NCBI RefSeq assembly: GCF_000720485.1
Contig: NZ_JOAX01000009.1
Location: 1-64,000 of the forward strand
Source of the DNA: Streptomyces ochraceiscleroticus
Lineage (GTDB): Bacteria; Actinomycetota; Actinomycetes; Streptomycetales; Streptomycetaceae
DNA: 64,000 nt
Reading direction: 5' to 3'
Within the stretch, counting starts at the first letter, position 1. Every line of letters begins with the position of its first letter. The position numbers and the translations under genes were made by a program. Of the stretch, positions 42,994-50,843 are shown piece after piece. The notes under the pieces are model-generated. The model worked only from the letters and a program-made list of their open reading frames with translations, searched no databases and was not told where the DNA came from.

Positions 42994-44144
42994 CGGCCGG
43001 CGAACGGGACGATGCCCGCCTCGGTCGTGCGCGGACCGGCCGGGTGCTGCCACAGGCCGCGCCGCTCCAGCAGCGGCAGCACGCCCTCGCCGAACCAGTA
43101 CGCCTCCTCCAGGTGCGGCACACCGGAGAGCACGAACTCCTCGATGCCCAGCCGGGCGTACTCCTCGATGAGGTCCGCGACCTCGGAGTGGCTGCCCACC
43201 AGTGCCGTGCCGGCGCCACCGCGTACCAGCCCGACGCCCGCCCACAGGTTGGGGTAGATCTCGAGCTTGTCGCTGGACCCGCTGTTGTGCAGCTCGCGCA
43301 TCCGGCGCTGGCCCTCGGACTCGCTGGTCGCCAGGCCCTGCTGCACCGCCTTGATGCGCTCGGGGTCCATCCCCTTCAGCAGCCGCTCGGCCTCGGCCCA
43401 CGCCTGCTCCGAGGTGTCCCGGCTGATGGTGTGCAGCCGGATGCCGAACCGCACCTCGCGGCCCTGCGCGGCGGCCAGCGACCGGATCCAGTCGATCTTC
43501 TGCTTCACCTGCTGCGGCGGCTCGCCCCAGGTCAGGTACACGTCGGTGTACCGCGCTGCCACCTCACCGGCCGCGGGCGAGGAGCCACCGAAGTAGACCC
43601 GGGGCGTCGGGTCGGGCAGCCGGTTGAGCTTGGCGCCCTCGACCCGCAGATGCTCGCCGTGGTGGTCGACCGTCTCGCCGTCCCACAGCCGCCGCACGAT
43701 GTCCAGGAACTCGCCGGTGCGCGCGTACCGCTGGTCCTTGTCGAGGAAGTCGCCGTACGCGCGCTGCTCCGCCGACTCGCCGCCGGTCACGACGTTGAGC
43801 AGCAGCCGGCCGTGCGACTGCCGCTGGTAGGTCGCGGCCATCTGCGCCGACAGGGTCGGGCTGATCTGGCCGGGCCGGAACGCAACGAGGAACTTCAGCC
43901 GCTCGGTGACCTGCGTGAGCATCGCCGTGGTCAGCCAGGCGTCCTCGCACCACGCACCCGTCGGCGTCAACGCCCCTTCGAAACCGAGTTGTTCGGCGCT
44001 GCGCGCGATCTGGCCGAGGTACTCGACGGAGGCGGGCCGGTCCCCGCCGGCGGTGCCGGGCAAGGAGCCGTGGCCGCCGCCGACGATGTGCCGGCTGTCA
44101 CCGGTCGTGGGCAGGAACCAATGGAACGTCAGGGCAGAAGACAT
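42990..44144 (-). CDS. ssuD: FMNH2-dependent alkanesulfonate monooxygenase
   Basis: 384 residues from ATG 44144, with CGGAG upstream; an in-frame start 15 codons earlier is unlikely. Matches SsuD/MsuD: TFHWFLPTTGDSRH at the N-terminus, ALTPTGAWCEDAW, FLVAFRPGQISPTLSAQM, LLLNVVTGG and VYFGGSSPAAGEVAA. It cleaves C-S bonds of sulfonates with reduced FMN and O2, releasing sulfite under sulfur limitation. No flavin reductase gene is adjacent. A cysteine-containing leader peptide lies 235 bases upstream. Confidence 0.92.
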   Translation of the reverse strand: MSSALTFHWFLPTTGDSRHIVGGGHGSLPGTAGGDRPASVEYLGQIARSAEQLGFEGALTPTGAWCEDAWLTTAMLTQVTERLKFLVAFRPGQISPTLSAQMAATYQRQSHGRLLLNVVTGGESAEQRAYGDFLDKDQRYARTGEFLDIVRRLWDGETVDHHGEHLRVEGAKLNRLPDPTPRVYFGGSSPAAGEVAARYTDVYLTWGEPPQQVKQKIDWIRSLAAAQGREVRFGIRLHTISRDTSEQAWAEAERLLKGMDPERIKAVQQGLATSESEGQRRMRELHNSGSSDKLEIYPNLWAGVGLVRGGAGTALVGSHSEVADLIEEYARLGIEEFVLSGVPHLEEAYWFGEGVLPLLERRGLWQHPAGPRTTEAGIVPFAGR

Positions 44145-44379
44145 CGAGGACTCCGGGGAAGGGCGGCGGGTCACGTCCCGGCAGGGCACGGCGGCCCGGC
44201 GCAGGACATGACGGTGCGCCGCGGAGGAGGCGACGGCGATGCGTCACCAGGTGCGGAAAGGAGAGCTGCGGAAAGTCGAGCTTTGTGAGCAGAGCTTCAG
44301 AAAGCGGAGCTTCGGCAAGCAGGAGAAAAGCGCGGCAGCGCGGACCCGGGAAGAGCGAGGAACGCGGCCGGAGACGGCG

Positions 44380-44460
44380 TCAGGCGCGACAGTTGGCGCT
44401 GGTCTGGCGACACAGGTCGACGTGGAGGCGTTCCACGAGGAGGTCGGCAGCAGCAGTCAT
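44380..44460 (-). CDS. 26-residue cysteine-type leader peptide upstream of ssuD
   Basis: ATG 44460 (minus strand) to TGA at 44380-44382. The product contains RLHVDLCRQTSANCR, the pattern of the small actinobacterial leader peptides found before sulfur-metabolism genes. Both cysteines are TGT codons, each followed by a CGC arginine codon. GGCAT-rich sequence precedes the start, with no strong ribosome site. Ribosome stalling at Cys codons when cysteine is scarce would be expected to raise ssuD expression. The 235 bases between it and ssuD carry several repeated AGCTC/GAAGC segments that could form alternative structures. Confidence 0.75.
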   Translation of the reverse strand: MTAAADLLVERLHVDLCRQTSANCRA

Positions 44461-44548
44461 GCCTGGCATTCTGCGCCGCCCGACCTGCTCGGATCAAGCT
44501 CCTGAGACGAGTGTTTCAGCACGTGAGACGGTTCGGCGCCGGAGCGCG

Positions 44549-44607
44549 CTCAGTGGTCCATTGGCCCGCCCCTGCCGCACCGGACGCGCGGACCGCTGAG
44601 CCAATGG
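44549..44607 (+). ncRNA. Structured 5' leader with interlocking helices before the FUSC gene
   Basis: CTCAGTGGTCC (44549-44559) can pair with GGACCGCTGAG (44590-44600) with one G-U pair. CCATTGGC (44558-44565) is an exact complement of GCCAATGG (44600-44607). The two helices cross in order, so they form a pseudoknot or exclude each other. Together with the terminator at 44670 this is the layout of a cis-regulatory RNA. No named riboswitch class was recognised. Confidence 0.45.
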
Positions 44608-44669
44608 CACAGCGAATCCGGACTCGGTTGAGCCACCGTGCTCCCAGGTGCTGTGATGGTCCCATCAAT

Positions 44670-44698
44670 GGCGCTGCGGACCCCCGCGGCGCCTTTTT
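44670..44698 (+). terminator. Intrinsic terminator in the FUSC leader
   Basis: GGCGCTGCGG (44670-44679) pairs with CCGCGGCGCC (44684-44693), followed at once by TTTTT (44694-44698). It is one of the few textbook rho-independent terminators in this window. It lies 40 bases before the FUSC start with no gene ending upstream on the same strand, so it looks like an attenuator rather than an operon end. Confidence 0.75.
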
Positions 44699-44737
44699 CA
44701 TGCCATGGAGTGCTGGAAGGCAGAAGGGCGGGGATCT

Positions 44738-46288
44738 GTGCTGAAGAGGGTGTTCGTTGCTCCGGATCCGGGGCGGCTGCGGTTGCGCAGTGGGCTGCGG
44801 GCGGTGCTCGGCATCGGGGCGGCGGTGGCCCTGTGCGGTCTGGCGGGCCACTCGCTGGTCGCGGCCATCTTCGGTGGGCTCGCGGCCCTGCTGGCACTCT
44901 TCACGGTCATGGACCCCACGGTCCGCGGGCAGGCGGTCACCACCGCACTGTTCCCGGCGGTGGGTTTTCCCGTCCTCGCCCTCGCCGCGGTGCTGCACGA
45001 CCACCCCCTGGCGCGGGACGCAGCGTTCGTCGCCGTGGTCGGCGCCGGGGTGTACGCCCGCCGCTGGGGCCCGCGCGGGCACTCCCTCGGCGTGCTCGGC
45101 TTCATGGCCTTCTTCGCGTCGCAGTTCCTGCACACGGTGCCCGGCCAGTTGCCCGAGCTGTACGAGGCCATGGTGCTGTCGCTGCTGGCCTCCTCGGCGG
45201 TGCGCTTCGGGCTGTGGTGCTACGAGCGCCGGCTGCCGCCGCCCGCCGTGGTCCCGCCGTTGCACGTCGGCACCGGGCTCGCCCGGCCGACCACGCGGCA
45301 GGCGGTCCAGGCGATGGCCGGCAGTGCCTTCGCGCTCGCGGCGGGGGAGGTGCTGTCGCAGGAGCGCTGGTACTGGGCCGTGGGGGCGACGTGGTGGGTC
45401 TTCGTGAACACCGCGTCGAGCGGGGAGACGCTGGTACGGAGCTTCCGGCGGGTGCTCGGCACGGTGCTCGGCATCGTGGTCGGGCTGGGCGTTGCCGTAC
45501 CGCTGCACGGTGCGCCGGTGGCCACCGCGGCGCTCGTCGCGGTCTGTGTCTTCGGCATCTTCTACACGGCCGCCGTCTCGTACACCTGGATGATGTTCGC
45601 GGTGACGGTGATGGCAGGGCTGTTGTACGGGCTCCTCGGCGTGCTGGACCCGGGGCTCCTCGTGCTGCGGGTTACGGAGACGGGTGTGGGGGCGCTCGGT
45701 GCGGTGCTGGCGGTCCTGCTCGTGCTGCCCGTCACCACGCACGCCACGACGGACGCCTGGATCGAGCGCGCGCTGCGTTGCGTGCACGCCTGCACGGCCG
45801 AGGCCGCCGCGCGGCTGGCCGGCTCCGCGGCCGCCGACCCCGCGCCGCGCATTGCCGAGCTGGAGCTGCTGCTCGGCAAGGTGCGGGTCTCGATCGCCCC
45901 GCTGGTCCACCCGCTCAGTCCGCTGCGTGCCCGCAAGGAGCGGGCGCGTCAGGTCGTCGCCCTGCTCGACGACTGCGCCCGCGAGGTCCGCGGCCTGGCC
46001 GCCGTCGCCGCCGACCCCGAGGCATCCCACGACGACCGCCTCACCGCGGCCTGCCGACGGGTCGAGGCCGCGGTGGCGGCGCTCACGGCGCCGGAACGGA
46101 CGGTCGGTCAGCAGCGGATGGCCGGTCAGCAGTGGGCGGCCGGCCGGCAGCGGGTGCCCGTGGCAGTGGTGCCCCACATCCCGGCTGCGGAACCGGCCCT
46201 CGCCCATCTGCACGGTCTGGAAAGGGCGCTCGCTGAACTCGCGGTACCTCTGCGCGACTCCGACCGCCCGACGCTCATCAGTGCCTGA
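44738..46288 (+). CDS. FUSC family / aromatic-acid-exporter-like membrane protein
   Basis: 516 residues from GTG 44738 (GCGGGG upstream); an in-frame ATG at 44705 lacks a ribosome site. Two blocks of membrane helices: residues about 20-165, and about 210-350 starting YWAVGATWWVFVNTASSGET, with RSFRRVLGTVLGIVVGLGVA, the FUSC signature. A cytoplasmic helical domain (about 350-516) ends in a Gln/Arg-rich stretch (VGQQRMAGQQWAAGRQR). Relatives export aromatic or other organic acids. Expression may be controlled by the upstream leader and terminator. Confidence 0.82.
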   Translation: MLKRVFVAPDPGRLRLRSGLRAVLGIGAAVALCGLAGHSLVAAIFGGLAALLALFTVMDPTVRGQAVTTALFPAVGFPVLALAAVLHDHPLARDAAFVAVVGAGVYARRWGPRGHSLGVLGFMAFFASQFLHTVPGQLPELYEAMVLSLLASSAVRFGLWCYERRLPPPAVVPPLHVGTGLARPTTRQAVQAMAGSAFALAAGEVLSQERWYWAVGATWWVFVNTASSGETLVRSFRRVLGTVLGIVVGLGVAVPLHGAPVATAALVAVCVFGIFYTAAVSYTWMMFAVTVMAGLLYGLLGVLDPGLLVLRVTETGVGALGAVLAVLLVLPVTTHATTDAWIERALRCVHACTAEAAARLAGSAAADPAPRIAELELLLGKVRVSIAPLVHPLSPLRARKERARQVVALLDDCAREVRGLAAVAADPEASHDDRLTAACRRVEAAVAALTAPERTVGQQRMAGQQWAAGRQRVPVAVVPHIPAAEPALAHLHGLERALAELAVPLRDSDRPTLISA

Positions 46289-46426
46289 CGACGGCCGCAC
46301 GGGCGGGTACGGACGGGCTGTATGGACGGGTACGGACGCGGGTACGGACAGGCTCCGCGCCGCCCCGGCTGTTAGCGTCGGTGACCGACCGATGCGGGGC
46401 GTGCGGACGAGAAGCGGGGTACGAGT

Positions 46427-47506
46427 GTGAACGGTGAGAGCCGGAACAGTGCCGGGTGGCGGGCGTACATCGGGTCGACGGCCGGCGGCGCCGGCGTCGT
46501 GACCGCGGAGGTCGATCCGGAGAGCGGCGCCCTGAAGGAACTGCACCGCACCGACGCGGTGACCAACCCCTCCTACCTCGCGGTGTCCGGCGACGGCCGG
46601 CTGCTGTACGCGGTGAGCGAGACGCCCGACGGCGCGGCCGCGGCGTTCTCGCTCACGGGCGACCGGCCGGAACCGCTCGCACCGCCGGCGCCCGTACACG
46701 GCTCCGCGCCCACCCATCTCACCCCGCACGCCGGACACCTGCTGACCGCCAACTACCGCTCCGGCAGTGTGAGCGCGCTGCCCCTGCGGGCCGACGGCGC
46801 GCCCACCGAGCCCGGCCCCGGCGCCGTACTCCAGCACCACGGCAGCGGCCCGAACCCCGACCGGCAGACCGGCCCGCACGCGCACGCCGTGGTCGCCGAC
46901 CTCACGGGACGCTGGGTGCTCAGCGTGGACCTCGGCACCGACTCCGTACGCGTCTGCGACATCGACCCGGGGAGCGGGGAGCTGGTCATGCGCCGGGAGA
47001 TCGCGCTGCGCGCCGGCAGCGGCCCGCGCCATCTGCGCTTCCACCCGGGCGGCCGGCTCGCCTATGTCATCAACGAACTGGACCCGACGGTCACCACCTG
47101 CCGCTGGGACGCCGTACAAGGGGTGCTGACGCCGGTGGGGGAGACGGCCGTACTGCCCGAGGGCGGCGTGACGCCGACACTGCCCTCCGAGTTCGTGGTC
47201 TCCGCCGACGGACGGTTCGGCTGGGCCGCCAACCGCGGGGACGACAGCATCGCCGTACTGGCGCTGGAACAGGACGGCCTGTCGCCGCGGCTCGTCACGA
47301 CCGTGCCGTGCGGCGGCACTTGGCCCCGCGACCTGGCGCTGCACCCCGAAGGGCGGCACCTCTACGCGGCCAACGAGCGCTCCGGGGACGTCACATGGTT
47401 CACGGTCGACCCGGAAACGGGGATCCCGGAGCGCGCCGGCTCGATCCCGGTACCGTCGGCTTCCTGCGTGGTCTTCGGGAACCTCCGCGTACGCTCCGAC
47501 CGTTGA
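46427..47506 (+). CDS. Lactonase-family seven-bladed beta-propeller protein
   Basis: 359 residues. Repeating strands with the 6-phosphogluconolactonase (Pgl)-type pattern: YIGSTAGGAGVVTAEVDPES, PSYLAVSGDGRLLYAVSE, GPRHLRFHPGGRLAYVINEL and WPRDLALHPEGRHLYAANER. The GTG start at 46427 follows GGGG. No signal peptide, so a cytoplasmic sugar-lactone hydrolase is likely. The 138 bases before it include loose repeats of GGGTACGGACG but no gene. Confidence 0.85.
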   Translation: MNGESRNSAGWRAYIGSTAGGAGVVTAEVDPESGALKELHRTDAVTNPSYLAVSGDGRLLYAVSETPDGAAAAFSLTGDRPEPLAPPAPVHGSAPTHLTPHAGHLLTANYRSGSVSALPLRADGAPTEPGPGAVLQHHGSGPNPDRQTGPHAHAVVADLTGRWVLSVDLGTDSVRVCDIDPGSGELVMRREIALRAGSGPRHLRFHPGGRLAYVINELDPTVTTCRWDAVQGVLTPVGETAVLPEGGVTPTLPSEFVVSADGRFGWAANRGDDSIAVLALEQDGLSPRLVTTVPCGGTWPRDLALHPEGRHLYAANERSGDVTWFTVDPETGIPERAGSIPVPSASCVVFGNLRVRSDR

Positions 47507-47590
47507 GTATGTTCAGCCGATAGCGGACGCTCGGCGGCGAGATCGTCCGAATGCCGGGCGCGACGGCCAGGAACCGGGCAGTCTGACGGC

Positions 47591-48382
47591 ATGACCGTCG
47601 GATTCAGTGGTGAAGTCGCCGAGTACTACGCCCGCTTCCGGCGCGGCTACCGCCCGGAGCTCCTGGACGCCCTGCAGGAGGCATTCGGCCTGACCGCCGG
47701 CGACACCGCACTCGACCTCGGCTGCGGCACGGGACAGTTGGCCGTGCCGCTCGCCGCGCGGGTCGGCTCCGTCCTCGGCATGGACCCCGAACCGGACATG
47801 CTGCGGCTGGCCCGCCGGGCCGCCGACGAGGCAGGCGTACGCAACGCCACCTGGGTGCTCGGCGCGGACACCGACGTCCCGGCGCTCGGCACGCTGCTCG
47901 GCCGCGGCTCCCTGGCCATGACCGCCATCGGCCAGGCGCTGCACTGGATGGACCACGACCAGCTCTTCCGCGAGCTGCGCCCGCTGCTCCGGCCCGGCGG
48001 CGGCATCGCCGTGATCGCGAACGGCGTACCGCTCTGGCAGCAGGAGAGCTACTGGTCGGACGCGCTGCGCGGCTACCTGGAGCGGTACTTCGGCACGGTC
48101 CTGCAGGCCACCTGCGGCACGGCCGACGACGACCAGGACCGCTACGCCCGGGCGCTGCGGGCGGCGGGCTATGACGGGGTGCGCGAGATCGACCACCGCT
48201 ACCGCGTGGAGCTGACGTTCGAGGAGCTGGTCGGCGGCGTCTGCTCCGCCGTACCGGCCGACCGGCTGCCGGCCCCCGACGACCGCCCGCATTTCGCCGC
48301 CGGTCTGCGGGCCGCGCTCCCGCAGGGCCCGTACGCGGAGGAGGTACGGGTCCGGGTGCTGGTGGGGCGGACGAGCGGTTGA
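47591..48382 (+). CDS. Class I SAM-dependent methyltransferase
   Basis: 263 residues. The SAM-binding motif I is ALDLGCGTGQLAVPLA near residue 42, with acidic loop VLGMDPEPDMLRLA after the next strand. LHWMDHDQLFRELRPLLRPGGG is motif III. N-terminal SGEVAEYYARFRRGYRPEL resembles UbiE/COQ5-like small-molecule methyltransferases. Substrate unknown. It ends before a strong hairpin shared with the convergent gene. Confidence 0.83.
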   Translation: MTVGFSGEVAEYYARFRRGYRPELLDALQEAFGLTAGDTALDLGCGTGQLAVPLAARVGSVLGMDPEPDMLRLARRAADEAGVRNATWVLGADTDVPALGTLLGRGSLAMTAIGQALHWMDHDQLFRELRPLLRPGGGIAVIANGVPLWQQESYWSDALRGYLERYFGTVLQATCGTADDDQDRYARALRAAGYDGVREIDHRYRVELTFEELVGGVCSAVPADRLPAPDDRPHFAAGLRAALPQGPYAEEVRVRVLVGRTSG

Positions 48383-48429
48383 GTGCGGGGGAGCGGACGG
48401 GTGCGGGGGGAGCGGGCCCGGATACGGCG

Positions 48430-48462
48430 ATGGGCCGCCCCGCGTGGTGCGGGGCGACCCAT
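48430..48462. terminator. Strong bidirectional hairpin between convergent genes
   Basis: ATGGG-C-CGCCCCGC pairs with GCGGGGCG-A-CCCAT around a five-base loop: thirteen pairs and one mismatch. It lies between the methyltransferase (ends 48382) and the CbiX-like gene (ends 48582) and can serve both strands. No T-run. Confidence 0.7.
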
Positions 48463-48554
48463 CCGGTGCTTCGTCCACTGGTGTGTCTACGGGTTCGTCC
48501 ACTGGTGCTACCGCCAGGCCGGGGCGCCGGCCACGGGTGGCAGCCGACGGCGGT

Positions 48555-48608
48555 CCAGCGGGTCGCGGCGCCCTGTGCCGACTAGCGGGCCGCGGCGCCC
48601 TGTGCCGA
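48555..48608. repeat. 27-bp tandem duplication across the CbiX-like stop codon
   Basis: Units 48555-48581 and 48582-48608 match at 25 of 27 bases. The coding unit ends in TAG; in the downstream unit the same codon is TGG. Both would encode SAQGAA-like residues in frame. Confidence 0.88.
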
Positions 48609-49490
48609 CTGCAGCGTGATGCCGAGCGACGCCGCGTAGTTGGACAGGACCAGGCGGCCCACCGCCATGTACGCACCCAGCGCCTCGGCGGAGGCACAGC
48701 CCGCCTCGGCCGCGGCCGCCCCCAGCAGCCCGTCGGCGATCTCCGGGCCGATCAGGTACGGGGCCAGCGCGAGCTGCTGCGAGCCCGAGGTCCGGAGCTG
48801 CTCGGCCGTACGCGAGATCGCGCCGTCCTCGTCCAGCGCGGCGGCCAGCACCGGCACGGCGAGGCGCGCGGAGAGCAGCATGCCGGTGATGCCGGCGGCC
48901 TGCACGGCCTCCTCGCCGCCGACGGTGGCGAGGATGATGCCGTCAGCGGCCGTTGCGACCGTGAACAGGCGGGCGCGGTCGGCGCGTGCGAGGCCGGCCT
49001 CGGACAGCCGTACGTGCAGGCCCTCGGCGAGCAGCGGGTGCGGCCCGAGCACATCGGTGAGCTCGGCGGCGGAGCCGCTGTTCATGATCGCCTGGCGTAT
49101 GCGGCGCAGCAGGGCGTTGTCGGGCCCGGCGAGCAGCGGCACGACCACGGCGGCCGGGCTGTCCTTGAGCTCGTGCGCGCCCGCCTCGATGCGGGCCTTG
49201 CGCTCGGCGGCCGCGTGCGCGAGCACGGCCTCCAGCGACGGGAACTCCTCGTCGCCGCCGTCGACGTACCCGATCCGCGCGTCGAGGCCGGGCAGCTCGG
49301 AGCGGGCGATGCTGGACACCTCCTCCGCCAGGCTGCGCGACGCGGCGGCGGGGGCGCCGGGAACGGCCAGAACGAGCGCGGGCGCGCCCTCGGGCGCGGC
49401 GACCGGCTCGGGTCGGCGGTGGCGTCCGGGCTGGCGCGGACGCGGCATTCGTACAGGCAGGCCGGGTGCGGGCCCAGTGGGGGAACTCAT
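48582..49490 (-). CDS. CbiX/SirB-like chelatase family protein
   Basis: 302 residues. Two repeated chelatase-like half domains: PALVLAVPGAPAAASRSLAE and the second around SAAELTDVLGPHPLLAEGLH. Family members insert Co2+ or Fe2+ into sirohydrochlorin for cobalamin or siroheme. The usual first-domain metal-binding His (HGS) is replaced by VPGAP, while GPHPLL keeps a His. The enzymatic role is therefore uncertain. The first 35 residues are basic and proline-rich. The C-terminus carries a tandem duplication. Confidence 0.72.
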   Translation of the reverse strand: MSSPTGPAPGLPVRMPRPRQPGRHRRPEPVAAPEGAPALVLAVPGAPAAASRSLAEEVSSIARSELPGLDARIGYVDGGDEEFPSLEAVLAHAAAERKARIEAGAHELKDSPAAVVVPLLAGPDNALLRRIRQAIMNSGSAAELTDVLGPHPLLAEGLHVRLSEAGLARADRARLFTVATAADGIILATVGGEEAVQAAGITGMLLSARLAVPVLAAALDEDGAISRTAEQLRTSGSQQLALAPYLIGPEIADGLLGAAAAEAGCASAEALGAYMAVGRLVLSNYAASLGITLQSAQGAAAR

Positions 49491-49775
49491 GGCGCCGCAT
49501 GCTAACGCCTCTTCGGCACTCCGTGCCGAGGGAGGGCACGGTCGGGTGTCTTGTGTACCGATTCGTCCCGCGCGTCTTGGTGTGAACGCGCCGCGACACG
49601 CCTTGTGATCTGCGCCGACTTCCGAGCCGGGTGATCAAGGGAGGTGCTGTTGAGGGGATTCCGCTTATGGGATGTCGGGGGTTCCGCTCGGGGGTGCCGG
49701 GGCGGTCGGGGGCGAGGTGAGGGCGAGGTAGGTGCGTTTGCTGCTGTTAATGCGGCGACGGGGTCGCCCGCGTAC

Positions 49776-50843
49776 TCACCCGGTGACGTGCAGAAGCCGA
49801 TCATCGGTGGGCAACCGCAGTGCGTCCCGTGCCACCGCCGACGCGATCAGCAGCGCGCCGTCCAGCGGATCGCCGTCCGCCGCGCGGAGGCGGACGCCGG
49901 GCAGTCGCACCGCGAGCGCCGCCCGCAACGGCTCCAGCAGCGGTTCACCCATCTTGAAGAGGCCGCCGGTGTACGCGACCTCCCGGCCGGTGGTCGCGAC
50001 CGCCGACGGGCAGACCGCGGCCGCGGCGTCGGCGATGTGATGGGCGGCCTCGTCGAGGATGGCGGCGGCGAACTTGTCCTCGGCGGCGCAGCGCGCGACC
50101 TCGGGCGCGAAGGAGGCCAGTACGGCGGGCCGGTCCGCGCGCGGGTACAGCTTGCCGGGCAGGCCCGTGACCGGCCCGAACACCGCTTCCGCGCGGGTCA
50201 GCAGCGCCGCCGAACCGCCGGGCCTGCCGTCGTGCGCGCGCGTCGCCGCCTCCAGCCCCGCCCGGCCGATCCAGGCGCCGCTGCCGCAGTCGCCCAGCAG
50301 GTGGCCCCAGCCGTCGGCGCGGCGCCAGCCGGTCGCCGGGGTCAGGTCCGTGCCCAGGGCGACCATACCCGTGCCGGCCGCGACCACGGCCCCGGGGCGC
50401 TGGCCGAGCGCGCCCGCGTACGCGGTGACCGCGTCGGCCGCGAGCGCCAGCCGGTCCGTGCCGAGCGCGCGGGACAGCGCGGCCGGCAGCGCGGCGCGCA
50501 GGCCGTCGCCGAGCGTGGCCATACCGGCCGCGCCCACGCACACCGCGGCGCACCGCCCGTCCCCGCCCGCCTCGCGCAGCAGCGCGCCGGCCGCCGGCAG
50601 GAGCCGTTCGAGCAGGTCGTCCGGGTCGATGCCGTCCGGTCCCGTACGCACCGGCTCCCGGAAGACGACCGTGTCCAGCTGCCGCACCGGAGCCGGGGCC
50701 TCTTCGGCCGCGGCCTCGTTCCCGTGCGCGCTTCCGGGCGTGAGCCCGTGTGCGCGGGCGACCGCGATCCGCAGGCCCGAGCCGCCCGAGTCGACGCCGA
50801 GTACGAGCGGTACTGGTCCCGGCGCCGGTGTGGTCTCACCCAA
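49776..50843 (-). CDS. BadF/BadG-type ATPase, probable N-acetylglucosamine kinase
   Basis: 355 residues of the ASKHA fold: LVLGVDSGGSGLRIAVA (phosphate 1), AVVAAGTGMVALGTD (phosphate 2 region), DGWGHLLGDCGSGAWIGRAGL (sugar-kinase motif) and VAYTGGLFKMGEPLLEPLRAAL. This matches GlcNAc kinase-like proteins, which phosphorylate amino sugars in the cytoplasm. The start appears to be TTG 50843, overlapping the upstream gene's end by 8 bases. The 285 bases between it and the CbiX-like gene show no gene. Confidence 0.83.
   Translation of the reverse strand: MGETTPAPGPVPLVLGVDSGGSGLRIAVARAHGLTPGSAHGNEAAAEEAPAPVRQLDTVVFREPVRTGPDGIDPDDLLERLLPAAGALLREAGGDGRCAAVCVGAAGMATLGDGLRAALPAALSRALGTDRLALAADAVTAYAGALGQRPGAVVAAGTGMVALGTDLTPATGWRRADGWGHLLGDCGSGAWIGRAGLEAATRAHDGRPGGSAALLTRAEAVFGPVTGLPGKLYPRADRPAVLASFAPEVARCAAEDKFAAAILDEAAHHIADAAAAVCPSAVATTGREVAYTGGLFKMGEPLLEPLRAALAVRLPGVRLRAADGDPLDGALLIASAVARDALRLPTDDRLLHVTG

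Noticed and set aside
41902..43257. Long plus-strand frame opposite the MHS and SsuD genes
   Set aside because: Composition is Gln/Arg/Asp-rich nonsense; the minus-strand genes carry clear motifs.
46300..46352. GGGTACGGACG-like repeats before the lactonase gene as a CRISPR or regulatory array
   Set aside because: Only three short imperfect copies without spacers of constant length; probably simple sequence.
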